Assembly: GCF_030272615.1 (NCBI RefSeq)
Contig: NC_081406.1
Location: 240,116,422-240,180,421, forward strand
DNA: 64,000 nt
Source of the DNA: Cryptomeria japonica
Lineage: Eukaryota > Streptophyta > Pinopsida > Cupressales > Cupressaceae
Direction: 5' to 3'
In this document: positions 1 to 11,100 of the stretch, piece after piece
How positions within the stretch are numbered: the stretch's first letter is position 1
Layout: the number at the start of each line of letters is the position of its first letter
Program-made: the position numbers and the translations under genes
The notes under the pieces: model-generated
Database searches by the model: none
The model's input: only the letters and a program-made list of their open reading frames with translations
Told to the model about the DNA's origin: nothing

Positions 1-480
1 TAGACCAATATGTGAGAAACTAGACGAAAATGACAAGAGTATGGAAGACCGAGAGTTGTATGGAGTGTAAATGAATCTTGAGGTGTACTTGCAATGTCCA
101 AAGTGTAAGACCAAGTATGTAAGTAGTAGAGTAGGTGTGACTTCCAAAGAGAGGATAGTTTCTCTTGATGAGGTAAGCTGACCTTGACTCTAAGTAAGAC
201 CAAATGAGACCCAAAGGTAAGAAACCTTGATGAGGGACCACTTAGCAAAGTGTAGTAGTATGTAGTGTGTTGACAAAGTATGATGAGGACAAGCAAGTGA
301 CCTTTTTGACTCAAGTTTAAACAAGTATGAATGTAATGAGAGATGTAAAGCAGTGGTGGACTGTGTAAGACCTTAGAATAGGCTGAATGCTAGATTAAAC
401 CTGAAGAGACAACCTAGGAAGCTCAAGTATGCCGAAACTGATTTTCTTTGTTTGCTTGACTGTTAAAATTTTTCAAATCC

Positions 481-776
481 TGACACAGACGCCTCTGTAT
501 ACTTCACAGACGCGGTTTTAAGACACAGCCGCTACTCTGTTTGATGCAGACGTGATTCTGAGATTTTCCTGTTGATGTTTGCCGGGACTGTAACAGTTTT
601 TTTTTTGCAATTGTGGACACAGACGCGCCTGTATACTTCACAGACGCGATTCCCAGACACAGATGTGTCTCTGTTCGACACAGATGCTGATAAAAACACA
701 GACGCTATTCTGTAATTCACAGACGCGTTTATCCGACACAGACGCGGTTTGAACAGACACAGACGCGTTTCTGTAA
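481..776 (-). repeat. Array of about 12 degenerate GCGTCTGTG units
   Basis: On the plus strand CACAGACGC or a close variant recurs near 485, 507, 524, 546, 618, 638, 658, 680, 698, 718, 738 and 759, most steps being about 20 bp. A longer two-unit block at 481-519 is nearly repeated at 616-654. CpG positions vary as CG, TG or CA, as expected for decaying methylated DNA. It sits where E5 carries its AGCGCTATTG array relative to its own LTR. Function unknown. Confidence 0.75.
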
Positions 777-1449
777 CTTTAGTGCAATTTTTCCTATCTG
801 TGAAGTTGTTTTGTTGTGACCAAATCTGATTTTTCGACTGTTTTTCGTGACAAGAGGACACAGTGTTGATGACTCAATGTTTGCAGACTGTTTAGACTCC
901 AAAAGTGTGTTGTTTGATGTAAAAAAAAATAATTTTTTTTTGCATACACTTGAAGACACAAAAGACACAATGTTTTGCTGTTTTGTTTTGAGTGTTTGAG
1001 TGTTTAGCATAAGACAAGCACAAATCTTAGGGCTGGCCAAGACAATAGTTGTTGATCCCACATAGGGTTTTACCCCCGAGGCTACGCTATTCAGAGCGGA
1101 TACTTAGATGCTTGACCTCACTGGCTCCACCCTCGGCACTCACTTCTCGGGTCAGCCAAGCATCAGTCCCCATGAAAACTCCCCATGGCGAACTTTGTAT
1201 CTCTACTAAGAACCGTATGTGTGTGGGCCGCTACCAGAGGTCCGACCTCCTGCCTCAACAACTAGAAGGATTTGGGCATCTAAAACAAAGAGGTGCTAGT
1301 AAGGGCATCCGCTCGTGTGGCCATACATGCGGCACTTTCAGCTCTGTAAATACAAAAGGCTCCCAGCCGGTAGGGGTTACGCCCTACAACAACAATATTG
1401 AAAGACTAAAATGGATTCAACCACTAAACCCTAGCCTAACAATGAACAA

Positions 1450-2144
1450 AGATCCACCATAACATATGAAGATAACCTAAGACAATGAAAAATAACTCAA
1501 AATCACAAAGATTATACCATCACATGTCCAATAGGGTTTTGATCTCCATTCTTCCTATCTCCATTGATCTTGCTTGATATATTTGCTCTCAGATTTTTAT
1601 ATGCACAAGAGCTCAACAAAGAACGGAATGTGGTTGCAAGTAGGATCGTAGTGTAGCAAGTTGCATGAAAGATCATTAGCATGTGTTATTAAGGTTTGAC
1701 AATGAAGAAAGCATCTCCTTAAATAGAAGACACAATATGAAATGGAGGGTTAAGATTGAGAGGTGTAAAAAGAGAGGTCGGCTAGGATTAGGGGGTAGGT
1801 ATAAGAAACACCAAAATAATGAAAGGGGTAGGTAGTGTAGGAAATAAGAGATGAATGACATGTGTCATGTGTAGAAAAAGATAATGAATTAATTAAATAA
1901 ATAAAGATTTATTTAATTAATAGAAGAAGTAGGACAATTAAATAAATAAAATATTTATTTAATTTAGAAAAGGGATAATTTAAATAAATAAATGTATTTA
2001 TTTAAATGTGAAATAAGGCTAGAAGAGGATAAATGAATTAATTAAATAAATAAAGATTTATTTAATTAATAGAAGAATTAGGCTTAGATAATTAAATAAA
2101 TAAAATATTTATTTAATTAGACATGACAATTTTGAGTGTCTACA
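1450..2144 (-). repeat. AT-rich LTR-like segment of E1
   Basis: The segment contains repeated palindromes of the ATTAAATAAATA...TATTTATTTAAT kind. A block of about 45 bp at 1886-1926 recurs at 2030-2070. The same palindromic style fills the E5 LTR. A TATTTAAG box on the minus strand near 1715 could be its TATA element. The inner LTR boundary is not resolved. Confidence 0.5.
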
Positions 2145-5100
2145 GGAACCAATCAAAATGAGGAGAAAAAATTAATAAGTAGACAAAAGATAAAACCTAA
2201 AGAAAACCCTAGAAGGCATCATAGAATGACACATGTCCTATATCTATTGTCTTCAAATCTGAATCTTCCCTTTCTCCTCCAAAATGGGTCTACAACTTGC
2301 ACTCAAAATCTGAATGTGACCTTTCAAAATCTGGAGAAAACAACTTGCAGTAGTTGTCACATTCAACATTGCTCATCAACCCAAATTTGCCATATTTGTA
2401 TCACTGCAACCTTGCTTGAAATTTGGCCAAAATCTGAAAATTGCCTCTATCAGCACTTGTCAATTCACCTTTTCTGCACATACCTTCCTTTTAAAAAAAA
2501 AGAAAAACCCCTCCTGACTGAAGGTACCCTTTCACTTCTATTTTTCAAAACTGAAAAATCCCCCTTTTGTGAAAACCAGTTTTTACTTTTACCAATTCTT
2601 TTCACTTGGCTGGAAATAACCAAAGGTTGTTTCTCTATGCGAATGATTCCCAGGTTAAATAAAAATGACTCACCTTTCACAAAGCCACATAATGAACAAT
2701 GAATTTTCCTTTCTCAAAATATTCTTTCAAGTTCCTTGGAATTGCCCGTTTGTTGTAATATGCACCCTAAATGAAAATATTTTCCATTTTCTAGCATAAT
2801 GACACCCATTTCACCTTTTTACTGGCTATTGTATTCTTGCAAACTGATTTTTCTTTAATTTCATATCCTATACACCTAGATATCACTTTGTCATAACATT
2901 TGAACATTTAGTTCCCAGTTTAATCTCATTTGTCTTTTATGATATGATGAATAGAAGCACACTATTCCAACACACCCATATCATCAGAGATCATAGCTTT
3001 TAGCGAGATATGTTTCTTTGAAGTACTAATCAGACAATCTTCATACTTAAATCCATTGAATATGGGAGAGAAAAAACTCACACAACAACCACATAGGTTT
3101 TATTGTTTGCAACAACCAACATACCCATGCGAATACAGATTCACACCGTCACTACTTCCTTTCTCTGTCATTCGTGAACTCAAAAATTAGTGCTAAGCAA
3201 AATGTTCGCTGCAAAGTTGTTGATGATCAAATCCCCCATCTTCGATGATAATCATTCGACATTCTCACTATCGTCCCCAGAAACAAAATTATTGCAAACA
3301 AGTCCTTGGAGATCGCATGAGTAACGCCAGATAACACTGCATCGAGCACCTCTTCTCTTTGACCCTGAAAATATATGGTTCAAAATCCACACTTGAAAAC
3401 CAACATATATATTTAACTATCAGTGACACAAGACCACATTCGCTAAGCCCTCAATGACAATGGGCATTTGTGATTTACCCAAATTTCCCACGCACAAGCA
3501 TAAATATTCAAATGATGAATCAAACAACCCACATGCTTTGTTTATGTCTTCCACATTTGTGTTTGTTAACATTAGGGCCGTTGCAACTATAATATTTCAA
3601 CAAAAGCTTTCATCGCCTACCATTCACCCTAAGACATCATTGATGCAATTGTACATATCCTTCAACTTTTGAATCGATACCCTATGTTGCCTTTGATCTT
3701 CTCCAAGAATATTTCTGCAGAACCTCTCACGTTGGCCTTGAGGAAATTGGAAACATTTCCTACAACTCGGATAACCTTGCTGAAATTTATCTGTGCAACA
3801 GAACCAAGCGATATGAATTTTTCACAAAAGATTGGAGTATCTCCCATGTGCTTTACCTGTACCTTTGATTTTTATCCTTTTCTTTACCTTGAAACTTATC
3901 CCACATGACAATATCCCATGCCTAGGGAATACATGGGATAACAAGAGGAGACCCCACCGCTTTGCACATCACTTTGGTCTTTATCCCACGCAGTTCTTGG
4001 CTTGACCTATTTCATGTGTGGGACAAGTGCTCACTCTCCTCCGCCAAACCCATTCTTATCTTGCGAGTCCAACTTGCATGCCCCTAAAGAGCGTGGGATA
4101 ATAAAGAATTCCCCCCACATGCTTGATTCCTTATCCTATGGCTTGGTTGCGGCTTCTACTGGGACCCACGAGGTAAGACTTCACCCTTTTCCTTTTTGCA
4201 TTAGACATCCTCTTATCCCGTTGAGTATTTTTACTTTCAAACTCACTGTGCGTGAAAAGAAATGAATTATTTGAGACTCCAAATGATTTAGGGAAGGTGA
4301 AAATCTTTTTTGCGAGGGCCCACCAATATCAATCAATGGGCAACATTTAAAGATTCAAGTCATTATTGAAGTAACCTTTAAAATCTATTTATCTCAAGAG
4401 CTCTTGTTGCCAAATATCTAGAATAAAATGAGTTTAGCCTATCGATCTTTCCCTCTTGAAAACATTATGAAAACTTGAGCAACCCCCTTATATTAAATCA
4501 TTGGAAAAATGATTTAATACATTTTAATTTTTACCCCATTAAATAAACACTCAATAAATCAAATTAATGATTTATAACACTTAACCCCATTGTTCTTAAA
4601 TTCAATATTATTTTAATCAATGTAATTAGAAATAATATATGTTTAATCCTTGAAACCCAAATGGTTACACTGTGCATCAACCTTAGTCAGGCTCCAAAGC
4701 AGGCTCGGCTACAAAAAAATTGGTTTACCTGCTGAACATGCTCTGATTCACTATCCTAAAGTGTCCCGGATTCAAGAAATTGAAAGAGAAACTATCAATT
4801 TTGACAATTTTGCAACTTTAACACATGGCTGAAAACACCCAAGGATCCTCTAGAACTAGCTTAAAAAACTGACCAAAACACCTAACCAAGGCATGGGAGT
4901 TGGCACACTGATACTATGTAAAACACAAAATTTGGGGCATTTGACGGATCATCAAAATGACATCCGAGTCAAAAAATTTCCATTGTCAAAGTTGCCTACT
5001 CAAGCTTTTCTAAATTTGAAACTGTGGAGTCAACCTAAGTAGCACTTTAACCCTGATTTGAAAAAATATCAAATCATTACTTCACAAGCCGCCACTTGGT

Positions 5101-5878
5101 ACACTGGTTCATCAATATACCCTGAAGACGTGTGCATGTGGGCTTGACTTGAATAGGTCACATGTGAAATTTATTCACCCTCAAAGTTGGCCTCTGTGAA
5201 AATTTGGAAACTGCTGCTTGTAAAACCCTAAAAAATGTTCGTTAGGAATGAGCTTCAAATACTAAGCAAATGACGAGATGGGGGGCTACAAACTGGGGAT
5301 ATGATAGATAATTATATATAGAATCATGGGGTACAATTGATTTGAAGTGCAGGTCAACTAGGCATGAAATATGAAATTTCAAAGCGGCCCTCAAACTGCT
5401 GTTTGACAATGTTCAGTTGTAGAATTGAACTTTTAACAAACATAATGGGCTTGGGAAACTGATCAAACAGATTCATGGGATTTAGCCACTTGGCATAGGG
5501 CTTAAAAAAACTACAGGGAATCACGAGAAACTCTCTTTTTAGCTTGACAATCAACTGGCACAAAGATACAAGGCCTCAAATAGGCTACTCTGAAAAATGC
5601 TGAAAGGTGCAAAATGCAGATCTAACCTCAGGACCTCCAAAGGAGACTTTAAAAATGCATCATAATTGATTGTGGGAGGCTGAAAACAGGTATATGTCAT
5701 CTCTATAAGGTGTATAAAAATCCTCCCAGAGGAATTTGCATGAAACAAAACTGGTGCAAAATGACAAGCTCTCAAACTGAGAAACTTAGGCTTACCACAC
5801 AGGGTCAAAACTGAGCGCAATTTGACAAAATTTTACATGGGACATAAAAAATCAGGCATGAATTTTTGAGTCCTAACA
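2145..5878 (-). repeat. E2 3' LTR (copy A)
   Basis: Matches 40899-44085 joined to 51875-52400 along its whole length with small indels; lengths are about 3734 and 3713. On the minus strand it starts at 5878 with TGTTAGGACTC and ends at 2145 with GGTTCC, where E1 begins. Short plus-strand open frames inside it (for example 2136-2702) are broken in the other copy, so I treat the region as non-coding. Confidence 0.7.
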
Positions 5879-6889
5879 GTGGCTCTTGCTCGGGGATGCA
5901 TGCTCGTTTCGGGTATAGCAAGAATTTAGATCTCTGGACGAGCAGACCGAGTGCCAACTCCATTGGGCCACTCTACCAGTTTACGCATCACTCTGAAAAT
6001 ATGATATTAAAAATTAGTGGGTGGTCTCGGACCTCCAAACATGTAGAACCAAAATTTACCCCTATCAAAGATATGACACCCCTCTGATTTTATTATGCCC
6101 AATCTGAAGTAAACACTGGAAACACATTGATCATAGCCAAAACCATTCATATGAGCAGCTGGTGCTTCATTCATATTGTTGCTATGCTTACCTTGGTTAC
6201 CTTGCAATGCATATCCACCCAACTGCTGAATGCATTCATCATAAGACAACATATGGTTGCCATGCTCTTTGATAGACACACATCCATATACATTGTAGCA
6301 TCCATCATGACATACCTTTGATGCATGGCTGATTAAGTAGGCACATGGTTATCCCAAAAATTGAGAAGACACATGCACTCCCTCATTGTCAACATTAGGG
6401 ATCCCAACCTCATAACCAAACAACATATCCAATTCATCTTTTGAATCTTCTTGCATGTGCATGCATGGGCCTTCATCAAAAATTTCATTCATGCCTAACA
6501 AGCTCTCCCCATCAAAATCAACATGTGAATCCTTTTGATACTGATCAATATAATGGATCTCATATGCATAGTTATCTTCAGCTATGTAGACCTCTGAATC
6601 ACCATCAATCACCACACTTTCAAGCTCATCACAACTATCATCTTGAGGCTCACAAATTTTTATGCCTTAATAGGCATTACCGGTGTCTTTCATGTCATGG
6701 GCATAGCTTACACTAGCCAAATAATATTGCCAATCAAGACAACTGCTGGTCTCACTATCTGACTCAACACAAGAATCTAAAATCTCTATTATATCATCAG
6801 GTTTTGTGGTATAATGGTCTTGTATGATTTGTGCTTCTTGTTCGTCCATGATACATAGGTAAATCATCCAATGAAGAACATGAAGTACC
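5879..6889 (-). pseudogene. E2: 3' part of the gag-downstream reading frame
   Basis: One minus-strand frame runs from the E3 boundary at 6889 down to about 6007, with in-frame stops at 6667, 6349 and 6007. It continues the acidic D/E/Y/N-rich reading frame that stops at 37732 on the other side of E3. Joining the two sides directly keeps the frame. Composition is acidic with no recognisable enzyme motif. The last 130 bp before the LTR hold no open frame, and I see no clean polypurine tract next to 5878. Function unknown; probably the C-terminal extension of a non-autonomous element's gag polyprotein. Confidence 0.5.
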
Positions 6890-8112
6890 GGTTGGCAATT
6901 CAAAGGAATTGATTATGTGTTGCATTGATGTTTTGTCATTGATGTCAACTATAGTTGTTTTATTGTCTACCGACTTCCGATAGAGTGGTTGGTTTTTGAT
7001 GTTGATCAGGAGATTGGTCTCTGATTTGGTCTGTCTTGTGGAATTGGCTTGGATTGGTTATTTGTGTGTTCTTGATGCATATCACATTCAGTTGGTTTGG
7101 GATTTGATGATTTGGATGCTATTATTTATTCTAGTAAGCCTTTTGGTCACCAGTAAGGGTTTTACCGGTAGGGCTTTGATTAATATCTTTTGATGAATCC
7201 AATAAGTGGTGTTGGTGAGGCTTCTAGAAGGTTATTAGGATGGTGATGGTTATCATGTTCATGTTTGAGTTGATCATGGTCTCTCATTTGGCTTATGACG
7301 ACCTATTTTGGGTCCAGTGTTATTCTACTAGGTTATGGACCGGTTTATGTAACGTGTTGTTTGATGCTCCTGATGCGTCACCGATTGGATTTATTGTTTG
7401 GTTTATGATGTTTCGGTCCTAGGCTGATTTGGTTTATCATTGGTTTGCAGGATTATGTTACGGATCTATTGTATTATCTTTTAGGTGGTTGACCTAACTG
7501 TTTAGGTCACGGGTTGGTATAAATATGATGTAAGATCTCTTTGTAGATTGATGATCATGGGTTATAGGATCATCTTTGTGCGAATAAAGTTGTAATCATA
7601 TGCAGAGGTTTTAGTCGATCATAGGTGATCGAATTGGGTTTGTGTAAGAGGTTTAAGACCTCTGATATTGAGCTTAACCGAAACTATACTCATGCATAGG
7701 AGATGCTATTCTTGCAGTTCACTCATCTTTTTGGATTGTAGTCTGAATTTCTTTGTAGTTAGTGAGGCTCCTTTTGTGATGAGCAGTGTGGTCTAGGCAG
7801 TGTGCCTTCCTACATGTGCAGACCCCTCTTATTATAATCACATACTTTCTATAGAAGTATTATCTGACTGTGGGTAGGCTTCCCACCGTGGTTTTTCCCT
7901 TTACCAGTTATTCCACGCACAAATCTTGGTGTTATGTGTTATGGATGGTTGGTTAATTGTTCTGTGATTTATGTTTATGCTTAACTATTATGTATTCTAT
8001 TCTGGTATTTGGCTTATGCATTCCAGTAGAAGGTTTTGTGAGCTTAAATTTTTATAATCTGTTGAGAACTGATTCATCCCCCCCTCTCAGTTTTCCATCG
8101 ATTATCCTAACA
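6890..8112 (+). repeat. E3 5' LTR
   Basis: Pairs with 36536-37731. The first base is changed (GGTTGG against TGTTGG) but the rest aligns. It contains the copia-type block GTGGTTTTTCCC near 7889 that also occurs in the E6 and E8 LTRs, and ends CCTAACA just before the primer site. Confidence 0.8.
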
Positions 8113-8114
8113 AT

Positions 8115-8126
8115 TGGTATTAGAGC
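8115..8126 (+). other. E3 primer-binding site (initiator Met tRNA type)
   Basis: TGGTATTAGAGC lies 2 bp after the LTR. It differs from the plant initiator-Met primer site TGGTATCAGAGC by one C-to-T change, consistent with age. Confidence 0.8.
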
Positions 8127-8168
8127 TTGGTCGTCTTTGCAAAAGCTTAACCACTTGAGGAAGATCCT

Positions 8169-8327
8169 ATGGAAACTAATAATTCAACTGTGTCTATTTT
8201 CCAGAGAGAAACCCCTAAGCTTGATTCGATATATTACAAAGTATGGAAGATTCGGATGGAGAATCATTTGAGACATGTATTGGGAAAGAAATTTGGGAGA
8301 TCACGGAGAAAGGCTATACTCATAATC
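8169..8327 (+). pseudogene. E3 gag, N-terminal fragment
   Basis: The reading frame opens with ATG shortly after the primer site. It shows the start of a copia gag (residues such as YYKVWKIRMENHL, then GKEIWEITEKGY after a 1-nt frame change). It is cut at 8327 by E4; the following gag residues resume at 33662. This is the domain that binds element RNA and builds the particle. Confidence 0.7.
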
Positions 8328-9731
8328 TGTAATGTCCCCTCATGGGTCTAGGCATGCTTTAACCATAATTAATCAATTTCAATAGACTTATGACTCAACT
8401 AAATATATTAGGAAACAATTCCACCTTAACATACATCAAATCAGTGATAGTCCGCAGTTCAATCAATTAAATATTAATAAATAAATTGTTCATCTCTTAA
8501 ACATCCATAGTTCTTAATGTAAGTATCAAAACAAATGTAATGTCCCCTATTAGGAACATCCCCTTTTCCAAATTCTTAAACACAAGCAGTTGTAACAGAA
8601 AAACATATTCTTCTTCCTAATATTAACCTAAGAATTCTTCTAATTTATATTCTAATATTTATTTGTCTGACCAAACATTATTTTATATATTTATATGTTA
8701 TTATTATTATATTCCTCTGCAGAACATTTCTTAGTCAATATTATAATAATAATAACTATTATACTATTATCAGTATTTATTATAATTATTATTGTAGTCA
8801 CATAAATCTGTCCACTTAATTAAATGAATAATTAGTATTTATTTGATTATTTAACCATCACTTAATAATTAATTAAATTAATATTTAATTAATTCATCTT
8901 AACCCTCTTCTCCTATTAATTAAATAAATTATTCAATTTATTTGATTTAATTCACTTAACCAAATTCATACCATTAATTAAATAAATAAATCATATTTGT
9001 TTAATTAAATCTTCTCTCACATTTAAATAAATTAATATTTATTTAAATCCCCCAAAATCCCACCTCTCACATTTAAATAAATTAATATTTATTTAAATCC
9101 CCCAAAATCCCACCTCTCACATTTAAATAAATAAATCATTTATTTAAATCACCTTTATCCTCCACCCACTTGTATTTTCCTACAAAAGCAAGTTGCACAA
9201 TTATTTTAAATAAATAATTTATTTAAATCACCTTTATCCTCCACCCACTTGTATTTTCCTACAAAACCAAGTTGCACAACTATTTTAAATAAATTATTTA
9301 TTTAAAATCCTATTTATCCTCACCCACTTGAAACCTTTAATCCCTTAAAGTATTCAAACTTGATGGCTTTAAAGTCTTCAAACTTGATGGCTTCCTTCTA
9401 TAGTCTTCTTAAGACTTTAATGGTTTTCCTTAAAGTCTTCAAGCCTTTAATGGTTCCCCTCAAAGTCTTCAAGCATTTTAATGCTTTATCTTCCTTTTTT
9501 TCATTTAAATAAATTAATATTTATTTGAATATTTATCCAAATACAACTTGCACACATTTATTGAAATAAATGAATTTTTATTTTAATAAAATCCTATTTT
9601 CCCTCACCCACCAAATCCACTTGCAAAATCTAATCCCCTTCTAGATTCTTCTAACCCCTTCCTAATTAACTTAATCCATCCCCTAATTATTGTCACATTC
9701 CTAAGCAAAATGGAGTCACTTCTCAAAGCCT

Positions 9732-9885
9732 AAAAGTCTTTGATAACCATTAAAGGCTTTCAACCTTCAACCACTAAATGTCTCAAAGTCTTGGATAACC
9801 TTTGAAAGCTTCCAACCTTCAACCACTAAATGGCTCAAAGTCTTTGATAACCATTGAAGGCTTTCAACCTTCAACCACTTAATCC
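9732..9885 (+). repeat. Three tandem 52-53 bp units in the E5 LTR
   Basis: Units beginning AAAGTCTT and ending in ACCTTCAACCAC repeat three times with a few differences. The same array is present in the 3' LTR at about 24062-24215. They lie upstream of the TATA box and could be enhancer-like promoter repeats; that role is inference. Confidence 0.8.
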
Positions 9886-10274
9886 CCAAAGTCTCCAATA
9901 ACCATTAATGGTTACCTCAAACCCTCCCACATGGTTAAAACATTTGTTTTGACTCAACCTCTACCTAACCCAAGGGTCTCATCAAGCCTTTAATGCTTTG
10001 ACCATGATTATCTCTTAATCATTTGCACATAGGTTTATCCTTGCATTAACTCCTAATCCAGTGGGTAATCCTAATTTAGGCTTGACCCTTACCTTCTAGA
10101 TAGCCATGAGGTCTCCTCAGGCATTTAATGCCTCCAACCTCTTCTCTCAACCCAATCTTATGTTGACACTTGTCACCATTTCATTGGTGCAAATTGTGCA
10201 CATGGATCCCCAACTTTCAAGCTTGACCCTTGATTAAACCTTTCAATCCTGGCCATCCATTGCTCCATTTTTCC

Positions 10275-10283
10275 TATAAATAG
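10275..10283 (+). promoter_or_regulatory. TATA box of the E5 LTR
   Basis: TATAAATAG in a GC-richer setting, with a copy at 24604-24612 in the 3' LTR. Transcription would start about 30 bp downstream, giving an R-U5 of roughly 420 bp. Confidence 0.7.
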
Positions 10284-10734
10284 AGCCCATTCCTTCATAA
10301 TCTAGATCCTGAAAACTTGTATGCATTTAGGCTATAGACATTTTTAGAGAGCATTTAGCATAGCATAACTAAAATCTTGTCTTTTTGGTAAAATCAATCA
10401 TTTTAGCATCAATAGCATAGTATTTAGCTTTTCATTTCATATTTGAAGCTTAATATTAAATCTCAATCCTCCATAAGCATCCATAGTGCAAAAAGCTGCT
10501 GAGAGCTACACTCATTTGGGACTTGGAGAGGAGAGGAACAAGGGAGGAGCAACTATGAGCATCTTGATTAGCTATTTTATTCTATGTTTATATGCTCTCT
10601 ATTTCATGCTTAATATCTCTCTTGATATGCCTGTTTAGGATAATCTTTTGTTGCTAACACTAATGTTTGTTTCTTGTGCTCTTGTGTGTGTTGCCATCAA
10701 ACAGATTTTCTAATCCTTTTTGCAGAGCATCATT

Positions 10735-10774
10735 TGGTGTACCCGACGTGAATCGAACACGCAACCTTCTGATC
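10735..10774 (+). other. E5 primer-binding site, extended match to a tRNA 3' half
   Basis: TGGTGTACCCGACGTGAA begins 2 bp after the LTR and is a normal 18-nt primer site. The complementarity to a tRNA continues for about 22 more bases, to 10774, covering the T arm, variable loop and 3' side of the anticodon stem. From memory the best match is tRNA-Trp (anticodon CCA), with at least one mismatch in the acceptor stem. The match seems to stop at the anticodon. Confidence 0.75.
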
Positions 10775-10828
10775 ATTTTTTTGAAATTAACATTTTGCTT
10801 GTTGAAATTGCCACACAGGTCGCGCTTC

Positions 10829-11100
10829 GGCGCTATTGAACGCGTTTTAGCGCTGTTGCAACGATTTCTTTTAGCGCTATTGACCCTAAGATAGCACTAT
10901 TGAAAAGGTTTCAGCGCTATTGACAACATTCCAGCGCTATTGTCACAGTTTCAGCGCTATTGACACACTTCCAGCGCCTTTGTCTTCTCGGATTTTTCTA
11001 TTCTTTCAGCGCTACCGTTTAAATTAGCGCTTCTGCTCACGCAGACTAGCGCTATTGTATGAATCAGTGCTTCTGCAAAAACACAGAATAGCGCTATTGC
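10829..11100 (+). repeat. AGCGCTATTG array in the E5 leader
   Basis: About 13 copies of AGCGCTATTG or close variants. Exact palindromic AGCGCT occurs about nine times. Four successive units near 10912, 10932, 10952 and 10972 are spaced exactly 20 bp. The array is just downstream of the primer site, in the untranslated leader that would be in the genomic RNA. Confidence 0.9.

Larger units (their letters stand above)
1..2144 (-). mobile_element. E1: 5' part of an LTR retrotransposon, cut by window edge
   Basis: Read on the minus strand, the sequence begins at 2144 with TGTAGACACTC, a typical LTR start with terminal TG, and abuts the outer end of the E2 LTR. It then runs through an AT-rich palindromic segment resembling the E5 LTR (about 1450-2144), a more GC-balanced stretch (about 1040-1450) and a leader-like region with an array of short GC-containing repeats (481-776). 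This order matches LTR, primer site and leader of E5. I could not place the LTR 3' end or a primer site with confidence, and no gag is reached before position 1. Assignment as a 5' end in minus orientation is inference from the order of parts. Confidence 0.5.
8793..10732 (+). repeat. E5 5' LTR
   Basis: Starts TGTAGTCACA and ends GAGCATCA. It holds AT palindromes, a unit of about 50 bp repeated twice near 9014-9117, a unit of about 80 bp repeated twice near 9126-9285, and three units of 52-53 bp starting AAAGTCTT near 9732, 9785 and 9837. A TATA box follows at 10275. Confidence 0.95.

Noticed and set aside
1049-1462. Plus-strand open frame of 137 codons
   Set aside because: No recognised motif; lies antisense to E1 between the presumed LTR and leader; probably chance.
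2136-2702. Plus-strand open frame of 188 codons
   Set aside because: Sits in the E2 LTR, antisense to the element, crosses the E1 junction, and is shortened in the other LTR copy (40981-41373).
10735-10774. tRNA gene
   Set aside because: Only a 3' half, in antisense, exactly 2 bp after an LTR; it is a primer-binding site.
10829-11100. CRISPR-like array
   Set aside because: Units are 10 bp with variable, non-unique spacers in a plant retroelement leader; no cas genes.
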